From Hymenobacter armeniacus (GTDB lineage: Bacteria > Bacteroidota > Bacteroidia > Cytophagales > Hymenobacteraceae), in NCBI RefSeq assembly GCF_014699055.1, contig NZ_JACXAC010000003.1:496001-560000 (forward strand): a stretch of DNA of 64,000 bases, written 5' to 3'. A program made the position numbers and the translations under genes. Numbering within the stretch: the first letter of the stretch is position 1; the number at the start of each line of letters is the position of its first letter. Positions 1 through 8,868 of this stretch are shown piece after piece. The notes beneath the pieces were generated by a model. The model was not told the DNA's origin. It saw nothing but the letters and a program-made list of their open reading frames with translations, and searched no databases.

Positions 1-110
1 TCCGAGGCATAGGTGGGCAGCGGCACGTCGATGTCGTTTTGGAGCTTGCCGCAGCCGGCCAGGGCCAGCAAGGGCAGCGCCAGAACAGTGAGGTTGGAAA
101 TGAATTTCAT
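1..110 (-). CDS. DUF4249-type lipoprotein, N-terminal part only
   Basis: Only the first 36 codons lie in the window. The reading begins MKFISNLTVL and contains a hydrophobic signal segment ending in the lipobox-like LALAGC, so the product is probably a lipoprotein with an acylated Cys. The residues after the Cys (GKLQNDIDVPLP) resemble the start of DUF4249 proteins, which usually follow a TonB-dependent receptor gene in Bacteroidota. The gene begins 59 bases after the receptor stop on the same strand, so the two are probably cotranscribed. The family name rests on this short N-terminus plus context. Confidence 0.6.
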   Translation of the reverse strand, partial: MKFISNLTVLALPLLALAGCGKLQNDIDVPLPTYAS

Positions 111-169
111 GGCTGGAAAAAGAACGTCACATCGAGGGGAGCGCCGCCGAGACATGACGGGAGAAAGCG

Positions 170-2527
170 CTAAAACCGGAAATTGTACGTCAGCGACGGG
201 ATGACGGGAAACAACGACACCTGCTTGGCTGCGAAGCCCGTGGTGCGGCCGCTGGCCTTGTCGCGCACGGTTTCGAAGAACACGAAATAGGCGTTGCGGC
301 GATTGTAGGCGTTGTAGATGCTCAGGGTAAGGTCTTGGTTGAGGCGGGCGCCGATTTTGTAGACCACCCCCAGGTCCAGGCGGTGGTAGGGGATGAGCTG
401 GTAGGAATTGCGGTTGGGGTAGATGGGCACCGGCCGCGGGTCGATGCCGACGCTGGAACCCGGAATGTCCTGCACGCCGAAGCGGCCCAGGGGCAGCGTG
501 GTCAGGTTGCCGGAGGTGTACACAAAGCTGGCCGTGAGGTTGATGCGGGCGTTGAGCTGGTGCAGCACCACCACCGTCAGGTTGTGGCGGCGGTCGTAGC
601 CGGGGTGGAAGTCCTCGCCGTTGTTGATGCCGGTGGTGCCGCGTTGGGGCTGGAAATTGCGCCAGCTCCAGGCCAGGGTGTAGCCTATCCAGCCGGTGGT
701 GCGGCCGGTTTTCTTTTCCAGGTAAATCTCATTGCCGTAGGCCCAGCTCTTGCCAAAAATGAATTCCGCGTCCAGCTCGGGGTTCACGAACAGCTGCGCA
801 CCGTCTTTAAAATCGACCTGGTTCTGGCCCCACTTGTAGTACACTTCGTTAGTAAGCAAGTACTTGCCATCGCCCAGCAGGAAGCTGGCGCCGGTGCTCA
901 CCTGCTGCGAGCGCTGCGGCTTCACGCTCAGGCGCGAGGGGTACCAGATGTCGGTGGGCAGGGTGGCGCCCGAGTTCGTGACCAGGTGCACGTACTGGTA
1001 CATCAGGGCGTAGTTGGCCTTGAACGAGGTGCGGTCGTTGAGGGCGTAGCGGGCGGCGGCGCGGGGCTCGATGCCGCCGTATTGGTCCGAGCCGCTGCGG
1101 AAGCCGGTGAGGCGCAGGCCGCCTTCGAGCTGCAGCTTGTCGCTGGCTTTGTAATTGTCGGAGGCGTAGAGGGCGCCCTCGGCGCCGTAGTAGTTCACGT
1201 CGGAGCCGAAGTTAACGCGGCCGTCGCCGGAGTTGGCGTCGAGGCGGCCCACGCCGAAGCGGTGCTGCGTGAACAGCGCCCCGGCCTTGAAGAGGTGTTT
1301 GTCGGTGGGCGTGTACTCCACATCGGTGCGGGCCGTGTAGTCCCGGATGTTGGAGCCCAGGCCGAAGGAAAACTGGTCGAGCCGGTTGGTGAGGCTGTAC
1401 TGGTAGTCCGACACGGCCAGCGTGGTGTTGACAAAGAGCCGCGGCGAAAACACGTGGTTCCAGCGCAGCGTGCCGATGGTGTTGCCCCAATTAAAATTGA
1501 AGTTGAAGCCGCCCGTGCTGCTGAACCCGAACACGTCGCGGCCCAGGTAACCGGTGAAAAACACCTGGTCCTTGTCGCCCAGCGTGTAGTTCGCCTTGGC
1601 GTTCATGTCGTAGAAATAATAATCGGGGATGGGGCTGTAATCCTCCTTGCCCTCGTTGGCCTTGTTGAGGGCCCGCGTGAAGATGTCGAAGTAGGTGCGG
1701 CGGCCGCTCACGATGAACGAGCCTTTGCCCTTGTTGATGGGCCCCTCGTAGGTGAGGCGCGACGAAATCAGCCCGATGCCGCCTGTGGCCACGTAGTGCT
1801 GCCGGTCGCCCTCGCGCAGCTTCACATCCACCACCGACGACAGGCGCCCGCCAAACTGCGCCGGAAAGCCCGACTTGTACAAGTCCACGCTCTGCACCGC
1901 GTCGGAATTGAACACCGAAAACAGGCCGAACAAGTGGTTGGGGTTGTACACCAGCGCATTGTCGAGCAGCACCAGGTTCTGGTCGGCCGAGCCGCCGCGC
2001 ACAAACAAGCCGCTGGTGCCCTCGCCGCCGCTCTGCACGCCCGGCTTGAGCTGCAGGGTCTTGAGGATGTCGACCTCGCCAAACAGCGCGGGCAGCAGCT
2101 TGGCCTCGCGCACGCTGAGGTGCTCCACGCCCATTTGGGTGGTTTTGAGCTTTTCTTCCAGCGTCACGGCGCCCTGCACCACCACTTCGCCCAGCTCGTT
2201 GCCGCTCTCCTCCAGCACAAAGCTGAGGCGCTGGTTGCGGGTCAGGTTCAGGTCGCGGGTAATTTGCTGGTAGCCAATGGACGTCACCACCAGCTGGTGC
2301 CGGCCCCCCGGCAGCGACAGCGTGAAGCGGCCCAGCGAATCGGCGGCGGTGCCGGTGCTCAGCTGGGGCACGGCCACGCTGGCGCCGGGCAACGCCTCGC
2401 CGCGGGCGCCGCGCACGGTGCCGCTCAGCGTGAAGCGGCTGGCATCCTGCGCCACGGCCCGCTGCGCCCCCCATCCAATCAACAATAAAACAAGAACCAG
2501 ATAACGTACGGAAGAGCTAAAAATCAT
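170..2527 (-). CDS. TonB-dependent outer-membrane receptor with carboxypeptidase-regulatory-like N-terminal domain
   Basis: A 785-residue outer-membrane protein. The chosen start gives a clean signal peptide (MIFSSSVRYLVLVLLLIGW, ending near AVAQ); an open frame continues 43 codons upstream but without secretion features. Residues about 30-115 form a CarboxypepD_reg-like beta domain (SGTVRGARGEALPGASV). Next come a plug domain (VFVRGG-type motif, with the box reading GLFVRGGSADQNLVLLDNALV) and a long aromatic-rich 22-strand-like barrel ending in F-R-F. It should import a large ligand with energy from TonB. The substrate cannot be read from the sequence. It pairs with the DUF4249-type lipoprotein downstream rather than with a SusD. 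Confidence 0.88.
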   Translation of the reverse strand: MIFSSSVRYLVLVLLLIGWGAQRAVAQDASRFTLSGTVRGARGEALPGASVAVPQLSTGTAADSLGRFTLSLPGGRHQLVVTSIGYQQITRDLNLTRNQRLSFVLEESGNELGEVVVQGAVTLEEKLKTTQMGVEHLSVREAKLLPALFGEVDILKTLQLKPGVQSGGEGTSGLFVRGGSADQNLVLLDNALVYNPNHLFGLFSVFNSDAVQSVDLYKSGFPAQFGGRLSSVVDVKLREGDRQHYVATGGIGLISSRLTYEGPINKGKGSFIVSGRRTYFDIFTRALNKANEGKEDYSPIPDYYFYDMNAKANYTLGDKDQVFFTGYLGRDVFGFSSTGGFNFNFNWGNTIGTLRWNHVFSPRLFVNTTLAVSDYQYSLTNRLDQFSFGLGSNIRDYTARTDVEYTPTDKHLFKAGALFTQHRFGVGRLDANSGDGRVNFGSDVNYYGAEGALYASDNYKASDKLQLEGGLRLTGFRSGSDQYGGIEPRAAARYALNDRTSFKANYALMYQYVHLVTNSGATLPTDIWYPSRLSVKPQRSQQVSTGASFLLGDGKYLLTNEVYYKWGQNQVDFKDGAQLFVNPELDAEFIFGKSWAYGNEIYLEKKTGRTTGWIGYTLAWSWRNFQPQRGTTGINNGEDFHPGYDRRHNLTVVVLHQLNARINLTASFVYTSGNLTTLPLGRFGVQDIPGSSVGIDPRPVPIYPNRNSYQLIPYHRLDLGVVYKIGARLNQDLTLSIYNAYNRRNAYFVFFETVRDKASGRTTGFAAKQVSLFPVIPSLTYNFRF

Positions 2528-2621
2528 ATAGTTGGCAACAGGGAACCGCAAAGATAAGGCTCCCCCAACGCCAGCCGGTGGCAGATAGTTTGTCCGGAGG
2601 GCCGCGGGGGCCCAAGAGGCG

Positions 2622-2933
2622 CTATTTGCCCACGAAAGGCTGCAGGGCCTGCCCAATCTGGGCGGCCGGCACCACGCCCGCCTGGCGCCACACCGGCTGC
2701 CCCTGGTGGAACAGAATCAGCGTGGGAATGCTCTGCACGCGGTATTGTTGGGCCACGGCGGGGTTGCGGTCCACGTCGATTTTGATGACGCGCAGCTTGC
2801 CGCCGTGCTGGGCCGCCACTTGCTCTAAGATGGGCGCCATGGTTTTGCAGGGCCCGCACCAAGTGGCGTAAAAATCGACCAGCACCGGCATGCCGGGGCT
2901 GTTGATGAGTTCGGGGAAGGATTTGCGTGGCAT
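2622..2933 (-). CDS. trxA: thioredoxin
   Basis: A 103-residue cytoplasmic thioredoxin, normal length for the family. The active site WCGPC sits at residues 25-29 and the cis-proline loop SIPT at 68-71. It catalyses dithiol-disulfide exchange and is normally recycled by thioredoxin reductase. The start at MPRKSF gives the correct family length, and no signal peptide is visible. It lies 94 bases upstream of the TonB receptor start and 134 bases downstream of a secreted-protein gene, with a terminator in the second gap, so it is probably transcribed separately. Confidence 0.93.
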   Translation of the reverse strand: MPRKSFPELINSPGMPVLVDFYATWCGPCKTMAPILEQVAAQHGGKLRVIKIDVDRNPAVAQQYRVQSIPTLILFHQGQPVWRQAGVVPAAQIGQALQPFVGK

Positions 2934-3009
2934 AAGGAGAGGAATGGAGTCAGCCAGAAAGCCCACGTGGCCCGGAAACCGCCGCCGCACGAGCAAGTGG
3001 TTATAACGA

Positions 3010-3036
3010 AAAAGCCTGGCACGCGGCCAGGCTTTT
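3010..3036 (-). terminator. intrinsic terminator after the secreted 149-residue protein gene
   Basis: An 11-bp perfect inverted repeat (AAAAGCCTGGC / GCCAGGCTTTT) with a 5-base loop. Read on the minus strand it ends in a run of Ts. It lies 32 bases beyond the stop codon at 3068. Confidence 0.8.
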
Positions 3037-3067
3037 GGTAAAATTCGAGGGGCGCCGGGGCAGCGCC

Positions 3068-3517
3068 CTATTTGTTGATGACCGTTACGTCGTTGCCGAC
3101 TTCGGGAAACACGAAGCGGCCGCCCACGGCTTTCACGCCCTTCACGCGGCACTCCCAGGTGTAGCGGCCGGGGGCGGCCACGGCAGCCTCGCCGCCTTCG
3201 GTCTTGAAGTAGTCGGGGTCGGAGGGGTCGGTCGGAAACAGCACATCCACGCCGGTCTGGTTGTTGACCAGCTGTTTCACCAGGAAGTAGTCCTTGCCGG
3301 TTTTTTCGCTGTGCACCACAAAAGTGGCCGTGTAGGGGCCCAGCTGGCCGTATTTGTCCAGAATGCCGAGCTTGATGTGGGCCGTGGTGCTCACCATCCA
3401 GGTTTGGGCGCGCGCCGCGGGCGCGGCACCCAGTAGCAAGGCCACCAGCGCGGCCAGTGCCCGGCCCCCAAACGAGGCCCGGGCGGCGAAGGATAATGCG
3501 GGTACAGATGTTGTCAT
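3068..3517 (-). CDS. secreted protein of unknown function
   Basis: A 149-residue protein I do not recognise. The chosen ATG begins MTTSVPALSF and gives an N-terminal positive patch followed by the hydrophobic stretch ALAALVALLLGAAPAARA, a typical Sec signal peptide cut near ARAQ. The frame stays open for 19 more codons upstream, but those would bury the signal. The mature part looks like a small beta-rich domain (TATFVVHSEKTGKDYFLVKQL) with a conserved-looking GRYTWECRVKG segment. It is monocistronic by its own terminator. Confidence 0.65.
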   Translation of the reverse strand: MTTSVPALSFAARASFGGRALAALVALLLGAAPAARAQTWMVSTTAHIKLGILDKYGQLGPYTATFVVHSEKTGKDYFLVKQLVNNQTGVDVLFPTDPSDPDYFKTEGGEAAVAAPGRYTWECRVKGVKAVGGRFVFPEVGNDVTVINK

Positions 3518-3688
3518 ATAGAAGTAGCGAAAAGAGGTGAGGGGCAAAAAGTATGGGTTGCTTAATTGAAGCAAGTACGCTCATTACAGGCCAAGTTAGC
3601 GGGTACCCAGCAGAATAGCAACTTGCGCCGCGCCGGGGCCGTTGCTGGTGTAATTCATTGTAGGCTTTTGATTTCCTGATTTCGACGC

Positions 3689-4018
3689 ATGGCGAGACGG
3701 CGCTTGCGGCCCGGTGAGGGGCCTCCCTTAACCCATTCAGCTGACGCGGCCACCCGGTGTGGCCTCTGCGAGCGCGAGGTGCAGTCCACGTCGCGCCACC
3801 ATTTGGTGCCGCGCGAAGAAGGCGGCCGCTACGGCCCCACCATCGACCTGTGCCAGCCCTGCCACAGCAGCGTGCACCGCTTCCTCACCAACCGCGAGCT
3901 GGCGCGGCTGTACCCCACGGTGGAAGCCCTGCGCGCCGCTGAGGGCCTGCAAACCTACCTGCGCTGGATAAAGCGCCAGCGGGTGGAGCGCATCACCAAC
4001 CGGCGGGCCCGGCGCTAG
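3689..4018 (+). CDS. small HNH endonuclease
   Basis: A 109-residue protein with the HNH arrangement C24-x2-C27, then HHLVPR (residues 37-42), then the second zinc pair CQPCH at 55-59 and a final H63. The paired zinc-binding cysteines and the HH motif are typical of the HNH fold, where the first His activates water for DNA cleavage. The family is widespread and includes stand-alone nucleases of unknown role. The stop codon TAG overlaps the stop codon of the oppositely oriented sbcC gene within the tetranucleotide CTAG at 4015-4018. Confidence 0.8.
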   Translation: MARRRLRPGEGPPLTHSADAATRCGLCEREVQSTSRHHLVPREEGGRYGPTIDLCQPCHSSVHRFLTNRELARLYPTVEALRAAEGLQTYLRWIKRQRVERITNRRARR

Positions 4019-7000
4019 CCGGCCACGGGCTCGGGGCGCTGCGCGGGCACGGCGCAGCTGGTTTCGTGGCCCATCACGCCCACCAGGTGCACCGTGCTGT
4101 TGCCGCCGGCGCCGGGCCGCACCCGAATCTGGGTGCCAATCCGGTCCTTCAGGTCGGACACGTGGGAGATGATGCCAATCATCTTGCCTGAGTGCTGCAG
4201 GCGCTCCAGGGCATCCAGGGCCGTGTTGAGGGAGTCGGGGTCGAGCGTGCCGAAGCCTTCGTCGATGAACAGCGACTCGATGCGGGCTTTGTGGCCGGCC
4301 AGCTCACTCAGGCCCAGCGCCAGGGCCAGGCTCACCAGAAAGCTTTCGCCGCCCGAGAGCGAGGCCATGGGGCGCACGGTGTCGGCCTGGTCGTGGTCGA
4401 TGATTTGCAGCTCCAGGTTGCGGTGCGGCGTTTTGAAGATGGTGTAGCGGCCCGTGAGCTGGCGCAGGCGCAAGTTGGCCAGCCGGGCCAAATGCGTGAG
4501 CGTGAGCCCCTGCGCAAACTGGCTGAACTTGTCGCCCCGCGCCGAGCCAATTTGTTCGCTCAGGTCCTGCCAGCGCTGTTCTTCTTTTTGGCGCAGCTCC
4601 AGCTCGCGCAGGCCGTCGGCCTGCAGCTGGCGGGCGTCGTCGTCCTGCTTCAGCTGGTTGCCAACGGCGCCCAGCTTTTGCTGCAGCGTGTCGCCGGCGG
4701 CTGAGAGGGCGTTGAGCTGGGCGGTGAGCTCGGCCGCGGTGAGGGGCGTGAGGCCCACCTCCGCGTGGCGCTGCTGCTCGGCGGTGAGGTCGGCGAGGCG
4801 GCGGGCCGTGGCGGCCGTGGCCGTGAGGTGGTCCTGGCGGCGCTGGTGCAGGCGTTCGGCCTCGGCGGGGGGCAGGAGCAGGGCGCGGGCCTCGGCGGCT
4901 GTGGCCATGCCGGCGGCCGCAAGGGCCGCTGCCAGCTCCGTGTGGCGCTGGCTGTGGGTGGCGCGGTGCGTGGCCAGCTGCGCGCGCAAGTCGCCCTGCC
5001 GGTTTTGCTGAATTTCCAGCGTCTTCTGCTGGTCGGCCAACTGCGTTTGGGCGCGCTGGGCGGCCTCGGCCAGGCGCTGGGTGGCTTGGCGAAGCCGTTC
5101 GGTTTCGGCCGCGGGGTTGGGGCCGTCGTAGTGGGCCAGGCGGGCCGCTTGCTGCTGGTCGATGGCCTGCTGCTCGGTTTGCAGGGCGGCACCGGCGGCG
5201 GCAAGCTGGGCGGCCTGTTGGGCCAGGGCCTCGGCGCGGGCTTTGTGCTGGCTGGTTTTTTCCAGCAGCATTTTGCCAAGTTCATTCAGCTTGGCCACCT
5301 GGGCCTCGTAGTGGTCGGCGCGCTCCCGGAGCGTGGCCAGCACGCCGTCGTAGGGCGGCCGGGCGGGCAGCGCCAGCCGGTGCGGCGCCAGAAAGTCCCG
5401 AATGGTATTTTCAAAAATGCCGGCCTGTTCCTGCCAGTGTAGCATTTCCTCGGCCAACTTGGCAAGGTCCGCTTCGGTGGTTTGCTGCCGTTCCAGCAGG
5501 CGGGGAATTTCGCGCTGGGCCGCCGAGGCGGCCTCGCCTTCTTTCAGGTACTGCTCGCGCAGTTTGGCCAACTGCTCGTCTAACTCAGCCACCCGGCGGC
5601 GGGCGGCCCCGGCGGCGGCCTGTTCGCGGGTAGTGATTTCCAGCAGGGCGCGCACGGCGGCAGGGTCGGTGGGCGTGGGCGGGGCGGGCGCGAGGGCGGC
5701 GGCCAGCGCGGCGGCCTGCTGGCGGGCCAGGTCGGCAGCGGCCAGGGCTTCGGCCTGCAGCTGCTGGCGCTGTTGCTGCTCGGTTTGGCGGCGGGCGAGG
5801 GCGGTGGTGGCTTGGCGCAGCTCTTCATCGAGCTTGGTCAGGGCCAGCTGCTGCTGCGCCACGCGCTGCTCCTGCTCGTCGGCTTCGGCGGCAAAATCGG
5901 CGGTGAAAGCGTGTTCCAGCGCGCCGCACAGCGGGCAGGGCTGGCCCGGCAGCAAGTGCTGGCGGTGCTGGTTGAGGTCGGCCAAGGCCTGCTGGGTGCG
6001 CAGCTCGCGGCGGTAGCTTTCGAGGAGGTTTTGGCCGTCGGCCCGGCGAGTTTCGAGGTGGCGCGCGGTGGTTTCGGCCGCGGCCAGGGCCGGCGCTTCC
6101 TGTGCAATCTGCGCGGCCAGCGTTTCGGCGCGGGTGTGGTGCTCGTAGGCGGCTTCGGCTTTCGGAAGCAGCTGCTGCAGCGCCTGCTGGCGCGCGGTCA
6201 GGTCGTCGGCGCGCTGGGCCAGGGCAGCGGCGTCGGTGCCCAGCAGCAGGGCGTCGCGCTCGGTGCGGCAGGGCTTGCCTTCGTCCTCAATGGCTTGTTT
6301 GCGGGCTTTGGCGTCGGCTTCGAGGGCTTGCTGCTGGCGCAGGTCGGCCGCCGTTTGCTCCAGGTTGTTGCGCAGCTCGGCGCGGCGTGCGTCGCGGGCC
6401 GCCATTTCTTTTTGCGCGCCCAGCAGGTCGATGATTTCGCGGTCCAGCGCCAGTACCTGGTTTTTGAGGTCCACCTCGGCGCTGTGCTCGATGAGCCAGC
6501 GGTCCAGCGTGTTGTTCTGGCTTTGCAGGGCGGCAATTTCCCGGGCCTCCAGGTCCAGGTCCTCGGCGTTTTTCTGGTGCTCCCGCTGGCCTTGCGCGTG
6601 GGCATAGCGCTGCAGCTGCAGCTGGTGCCGGGCGGCCGCAATGGCCGCGTCCTGCTGCTGCGCCTGGCTGAGCAGCGGGCGCAGGCGGTCTTCTTCGGCC
6701 TGCGCCTGGGCGTGGGCCGCCGTGGCGGCCGCGTAAGCAGTGGCCGCCGTTTCGGCCGCCTGCGTCAGGCGGGGGAGGGCCTCTTCCAGCTCCCGAAGCT
6801 GCTTCTCATCGGTGGCTACCTCTTTTTCGGCTGCTTCGGCCAGTTCCAAGGGCTTGTCGACGGCGGCGGCGCGGAGGTGGCCGTCGAGCCGGGCAAACTC
6901 CGGCTGCAGGGTGTCGTCGTCGCGGCGCAGGCGCTCGGCCTCGCGGGCGGTTTCGGCGAGCTGTTTGTCGAGCTGGTCCAGAATGGTGCGCCAGGTAAGG

Positions 7001-7758
7001 CACACGTTCAGTTCCTGCGCTTCCTCGTGGTGTTGCTCGGCTTCCTCGTTCAGCACGTCAAGCTGCCGCTCCAGCTCGGCGCGCTCTTCCTGGGTCAGCA
7101 GGCGCGTGGCGTCCAGCTTGGCGCGCAGCAGCTTGGTTTTCAGTTCTTCTTCTTTGGCTTTCTCAAAGGCCGCCACGCTGAGCCGCGAGTAGACGCCCAC
7201 GTTGGTCATCTTTTCGAGCAGGGCGCTGCGCTCCTTTTCCGGGGCGTGCAGAAAGCGCGCAAACTTGCCCTGGCTCAGCAGCACCGACTGCTCAAACTGC
7301 CCGAAGTCGAGGCCCGACAGCTCGCTCACCCGCCTCGGCACAGCTTCCTTGCCGCTGATGACGGCCACGTTGGAAGGGCTGAGTACCAGCGTCATGGCGT
7401 CGGCATTCAGGCTGCCTTTGTCTTCGCCGCGCACTTTGCGCTTCACTTCCCAGCGCGAGCGGTACCGCACCCGCTCCACCTGGCCGGTGTCGGCGTCGGT
7501 TTCGTGCACTTCAAATTCCACTTCCGAAAAAGCGTCCTTAGCGTGGCGGCTCACCATTTCGCCCACCTGCCGGTCGTGGCGCGGCACCCGGCCGTAGAGG
7601 CCGACGGAAATGGCATCCAGCAGGGTGCTTTTGCCTGCCCCCGTGGGCCCTGTGATGGCAAACAGCCCCGTATCGGCCAGGGGCGTCTCATCGAAGCGAA
7701 TCAGAAACGGACCGGGCAGCGAGTTGAGGTTAGCGAAACGGACGCTGATAATTTTCAT
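4015..7758 (-). CDS. sbcC: exonuclease SbcC, SMC-like ATPase subunit
   Basis: A 1247-residue Rad50/SbcC protein. Walker A GPTGAGKST is near the N-terminus, long coiled coils flank a zinc hook C608-P-L-C611 almost exactly at mid-length, and the C-terminus carries the ABC signature LSGGESF and Walker B ESLFIDEGFGTLD. With SbcD it forms the nuclease that opens DNA hairpins and processes blocked ends. The start MKIISVRFANLNSLPG is the family's N-terminus; 55 upstream open codons are rejected. sbcD lies upstream on the same strand but is separated from sbcC by an antisense hydrolase gene, an unusual layout since sbcDC is normally contiguous. Confidence 0.95.
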   Translation of the reverse strand: MKIISVRFANLNSLPGPFLIRFDETPLADTGLFAITGPTGAGKSTLLDAISVGLYGRVPRHDRQVGEMVSRHAKDAFSEVEFEVHETDADTGQVERVRYRSRWEVKRKVRGEDKGSLNADAMTLVLSPSNVAVISGKEAVPRRVSELSGLDFGQFEQSVLLSQGKFARFLHAPEKERSALLEKMTNVGVYSRLSVAAFEKAKEEELKTKLLRAKLDATRLLTQEERAELERQLDVLNEEAEQHHEEAQELNVCLTWRTILDQLDKQLAETAREAERLRRDDDTLQPEFARLDGHLRAAAVDKPLELAEAAEKEVATDEKQLRELEEALPRLTQAAETAATAYAAATAAHAQAQAEEDRLRPLLSQAQQQDAAIAAARHQLQLQRYAHAQGQREHQKNAEDLDLEAREIAALQSQNNTLDRWLIEHSAEVDLKNQVLALDREIIDLLGAQKEMAARDARRAELRNNLEQTAADLRQQQALEADAKARKQAIEDEGKPCRTERDALLLGTDAAALAQRADDLTARQQALQQLLPKAEAAYEHHTRAETLAAQIAQEAPALAAAETTARHLETRRADGQNLLESYRRELRTQQALADLNQHRQHLLPGQPCPLCGALEHAFTADFAAEADEQEQRVAQQQLALTKLDEELRQATTALARRQTEQQQRQQLQAEALAAADLARQQAAALAAALAPAPPTPTDPAAVRALLEITTREQAAAGAARRRVAELDEQLAKLREQYLKEGEAASAAQREIPRLLERQQTTEADLAKLAEEMLHWQEQAGIFENTIRDFLAPHRLALPARPPYDGVLATLRERADHYEAQVAKLNELGKMLLEKTSQHKARAEALAQQAAQLAAAGAALQTEQQAIDQQQAARLAHYDGPNPAAETERLRQATQRLAEAAQRAQTQLADQQKTLEIQQNRQGDLRAQLATHRATHSQRHTELAAALAAAGMATAAEARALLLPPAEAERLHQRRQDHLTATAATARRLADLTAEQQRHAEVGLTPLTAAELTAQLNALSAAGDTLQQKLGAVGNQLKQDDDARQLQADGLRELELRQKEEQRWQDLSEQIGSARGDKFSQFAQGLTLTHLARLANLRLRQLTGRYTIFKTPHRNLELQIIDHDQADTVRPMASLSGGESFLVSLALALGLSELAGHKARIESLFIDEGFGTLDPDSLNTALDALERLQHSGKMIGIISHVSDLKDRIGTQIRVRPGAGGNSTVHLVGVMGHETSCAVPAQRPEPVAG

Positions 7759-7941
7759 TCGATACTTCTCCCAAAAATACTTCCCGAAGGTACGGCAGCC
7801 CCGGCCGGAAATCACCCTGGAAAAGCGCTGCGGCTGGTTTCGGTTCCCTGCCAGCGCAGGAGTGCGGCGCGTTGGCCAATAACCCTGGCGGCCACGCCGC
7901 CGTTCAGCCAAGCGTCGCTTCACCTACACACGCCGGCACCT

Positions 7942-8868
7942 ATGAACTTTATTCGACGCGGGGCGGGCAAGCCGCTCCTGCTGCTACACGGCATTGGCGG
8001 CAGCTGGCGCTCCTGGCAAACCATTCTGGAAGACCTGGCCACTCGGCGCGAAGTAATTGCCGTCGACCTGCCCGGCTTTGGCAACACGCCGCCGCTGGCC
8101 GGTCCGGTCACCATCGGCACCCTGGCCGATGCCGTGACGGATTTCCTGCGCGAGCAACACCTGCTGGGCATCGACGCCGTGGGCAGTTCCATGGGCGCCC
8201 GGCTGGTGCTGGAGCTGGCCCGGCGGGGCGGCGTGCTAGGCGCGGTGGTGTCGCTCGACCCCGGCGGTTTTTGGCAGGGCTGGGAAATTCCGGTTTTCTA
8301 CCACAGCGTCTCGATTTCGACCAAGCTCGTGCGTGCCCTGCAGCCCGCGATGCCTTTCCTGACCGGAAACGCCGCCACCCGCTCCCTGCTGTTTGCGCAG
8401 TTCTCGGCCCGGCCGTGGGCCATTCCGGCCTACGCGGCGCTCGACGAGATGCGCAGCTTCGCGCACTCGCCGTCGTTCGATGAATTGCTCTCGAACCTGG
8501 CCTACGGCGAAGTGCAGCAGGGGGCGCCGCGGGGCACCATCAGCAGCCCGCTGGTCATCGGCTGGGGCCGGCAGGACAAGGTGTGCCTGCCCGGCCAGGC
8601 CAGACGCGCTCTGGAAAAATTCCCGGATGCCCGCCTGTACTGGTTCGACCGCTGTGGCCATTTTCCGCAGTGGGACCAGCCCGCCGAAACCGTTCGCCTG
8701 ATTCTGGCTGCTACCGCCGGAGAATCATTTCAGGAGGCCGACATTGCGCAGCCTGCCCGCCAAGAAGTGAAAACGCCCAAGGCGTCGGTTGCAGTGGCGG
8801 CAGGCGTGGCGGCGCTGGTGCTGGGCGGCATCTGGCTATTGGCCAGAAGGCCAGCAGCTACCAAGTAA
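7942..8868 (+). CDS. alpha/beta hydrolase with C-terminal membrane anchor
   Basis: A 308-residue alpha/beta-hydrolase-fold protein. The oxyanion segment HGIGG is at 16-20, the nucleophile elbow GSSMG at 81-85 makes Ser83 the likely nucleophile, and Asp212 (GRQDKV) and His240 (DRCGHFPQWDQP) complete the triad. Residues 282-301 are a hydrophobic helix followed by basic residues, so the enzyme may be tail-anchored with the catalytic domain in the cytoplasm. That tail is unusual for the family. The substrate is not evident. It is antisense between sbcD and sbcC; its stop codon directly abuts the sbcD stop codon (8866-8868 against 8869-8871). Confidence 0.85.
   Translation: MNFIRRGAGKPLLLLHGIGGSWRSWQTILEDLATRREVIAVDLPGFGNTPPLAGPVTIGTLADAVTDFLREQHLLGIDAVGSSMGARLVLELARRGGVLGAVVSLDPGGFWQGWEIPVFYHSVSISTKLVRALQPAMPFLTGNAATRSLLFAQFSARPWAIPAYAALDEMRSFAHSPSFDELLSNLAYGEVQQGAPRGTISSPLVIGWGRQDKVCLPGQARRALEKFPDARLYWFDRCGHFPQWDQPAETVRLILAATAGESFQEADIAQPARQEVKTPKASVAVAAGVAALVLGGIWLLARRPAATK

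Noticed and set aside
335..2488. A long 717-codon frame on the plus strand opposite the TonB receptor
   Set aside because: It has the Ala/Val/His-rich, featureless composition of an antisense shadow in GC-rich DNA; the minus-strand receptor has signal peptide, plug and barrel signatures.
5773..7941. A long plus-strand frame opposite sbcC, in frame with the alpha/beta hydrolase
   Set aside because: The part before 7942 is Gly/Leu/Gln-rich shadow sequence; the hydrolase begins at the ATG 7942 with the fold's first strand.
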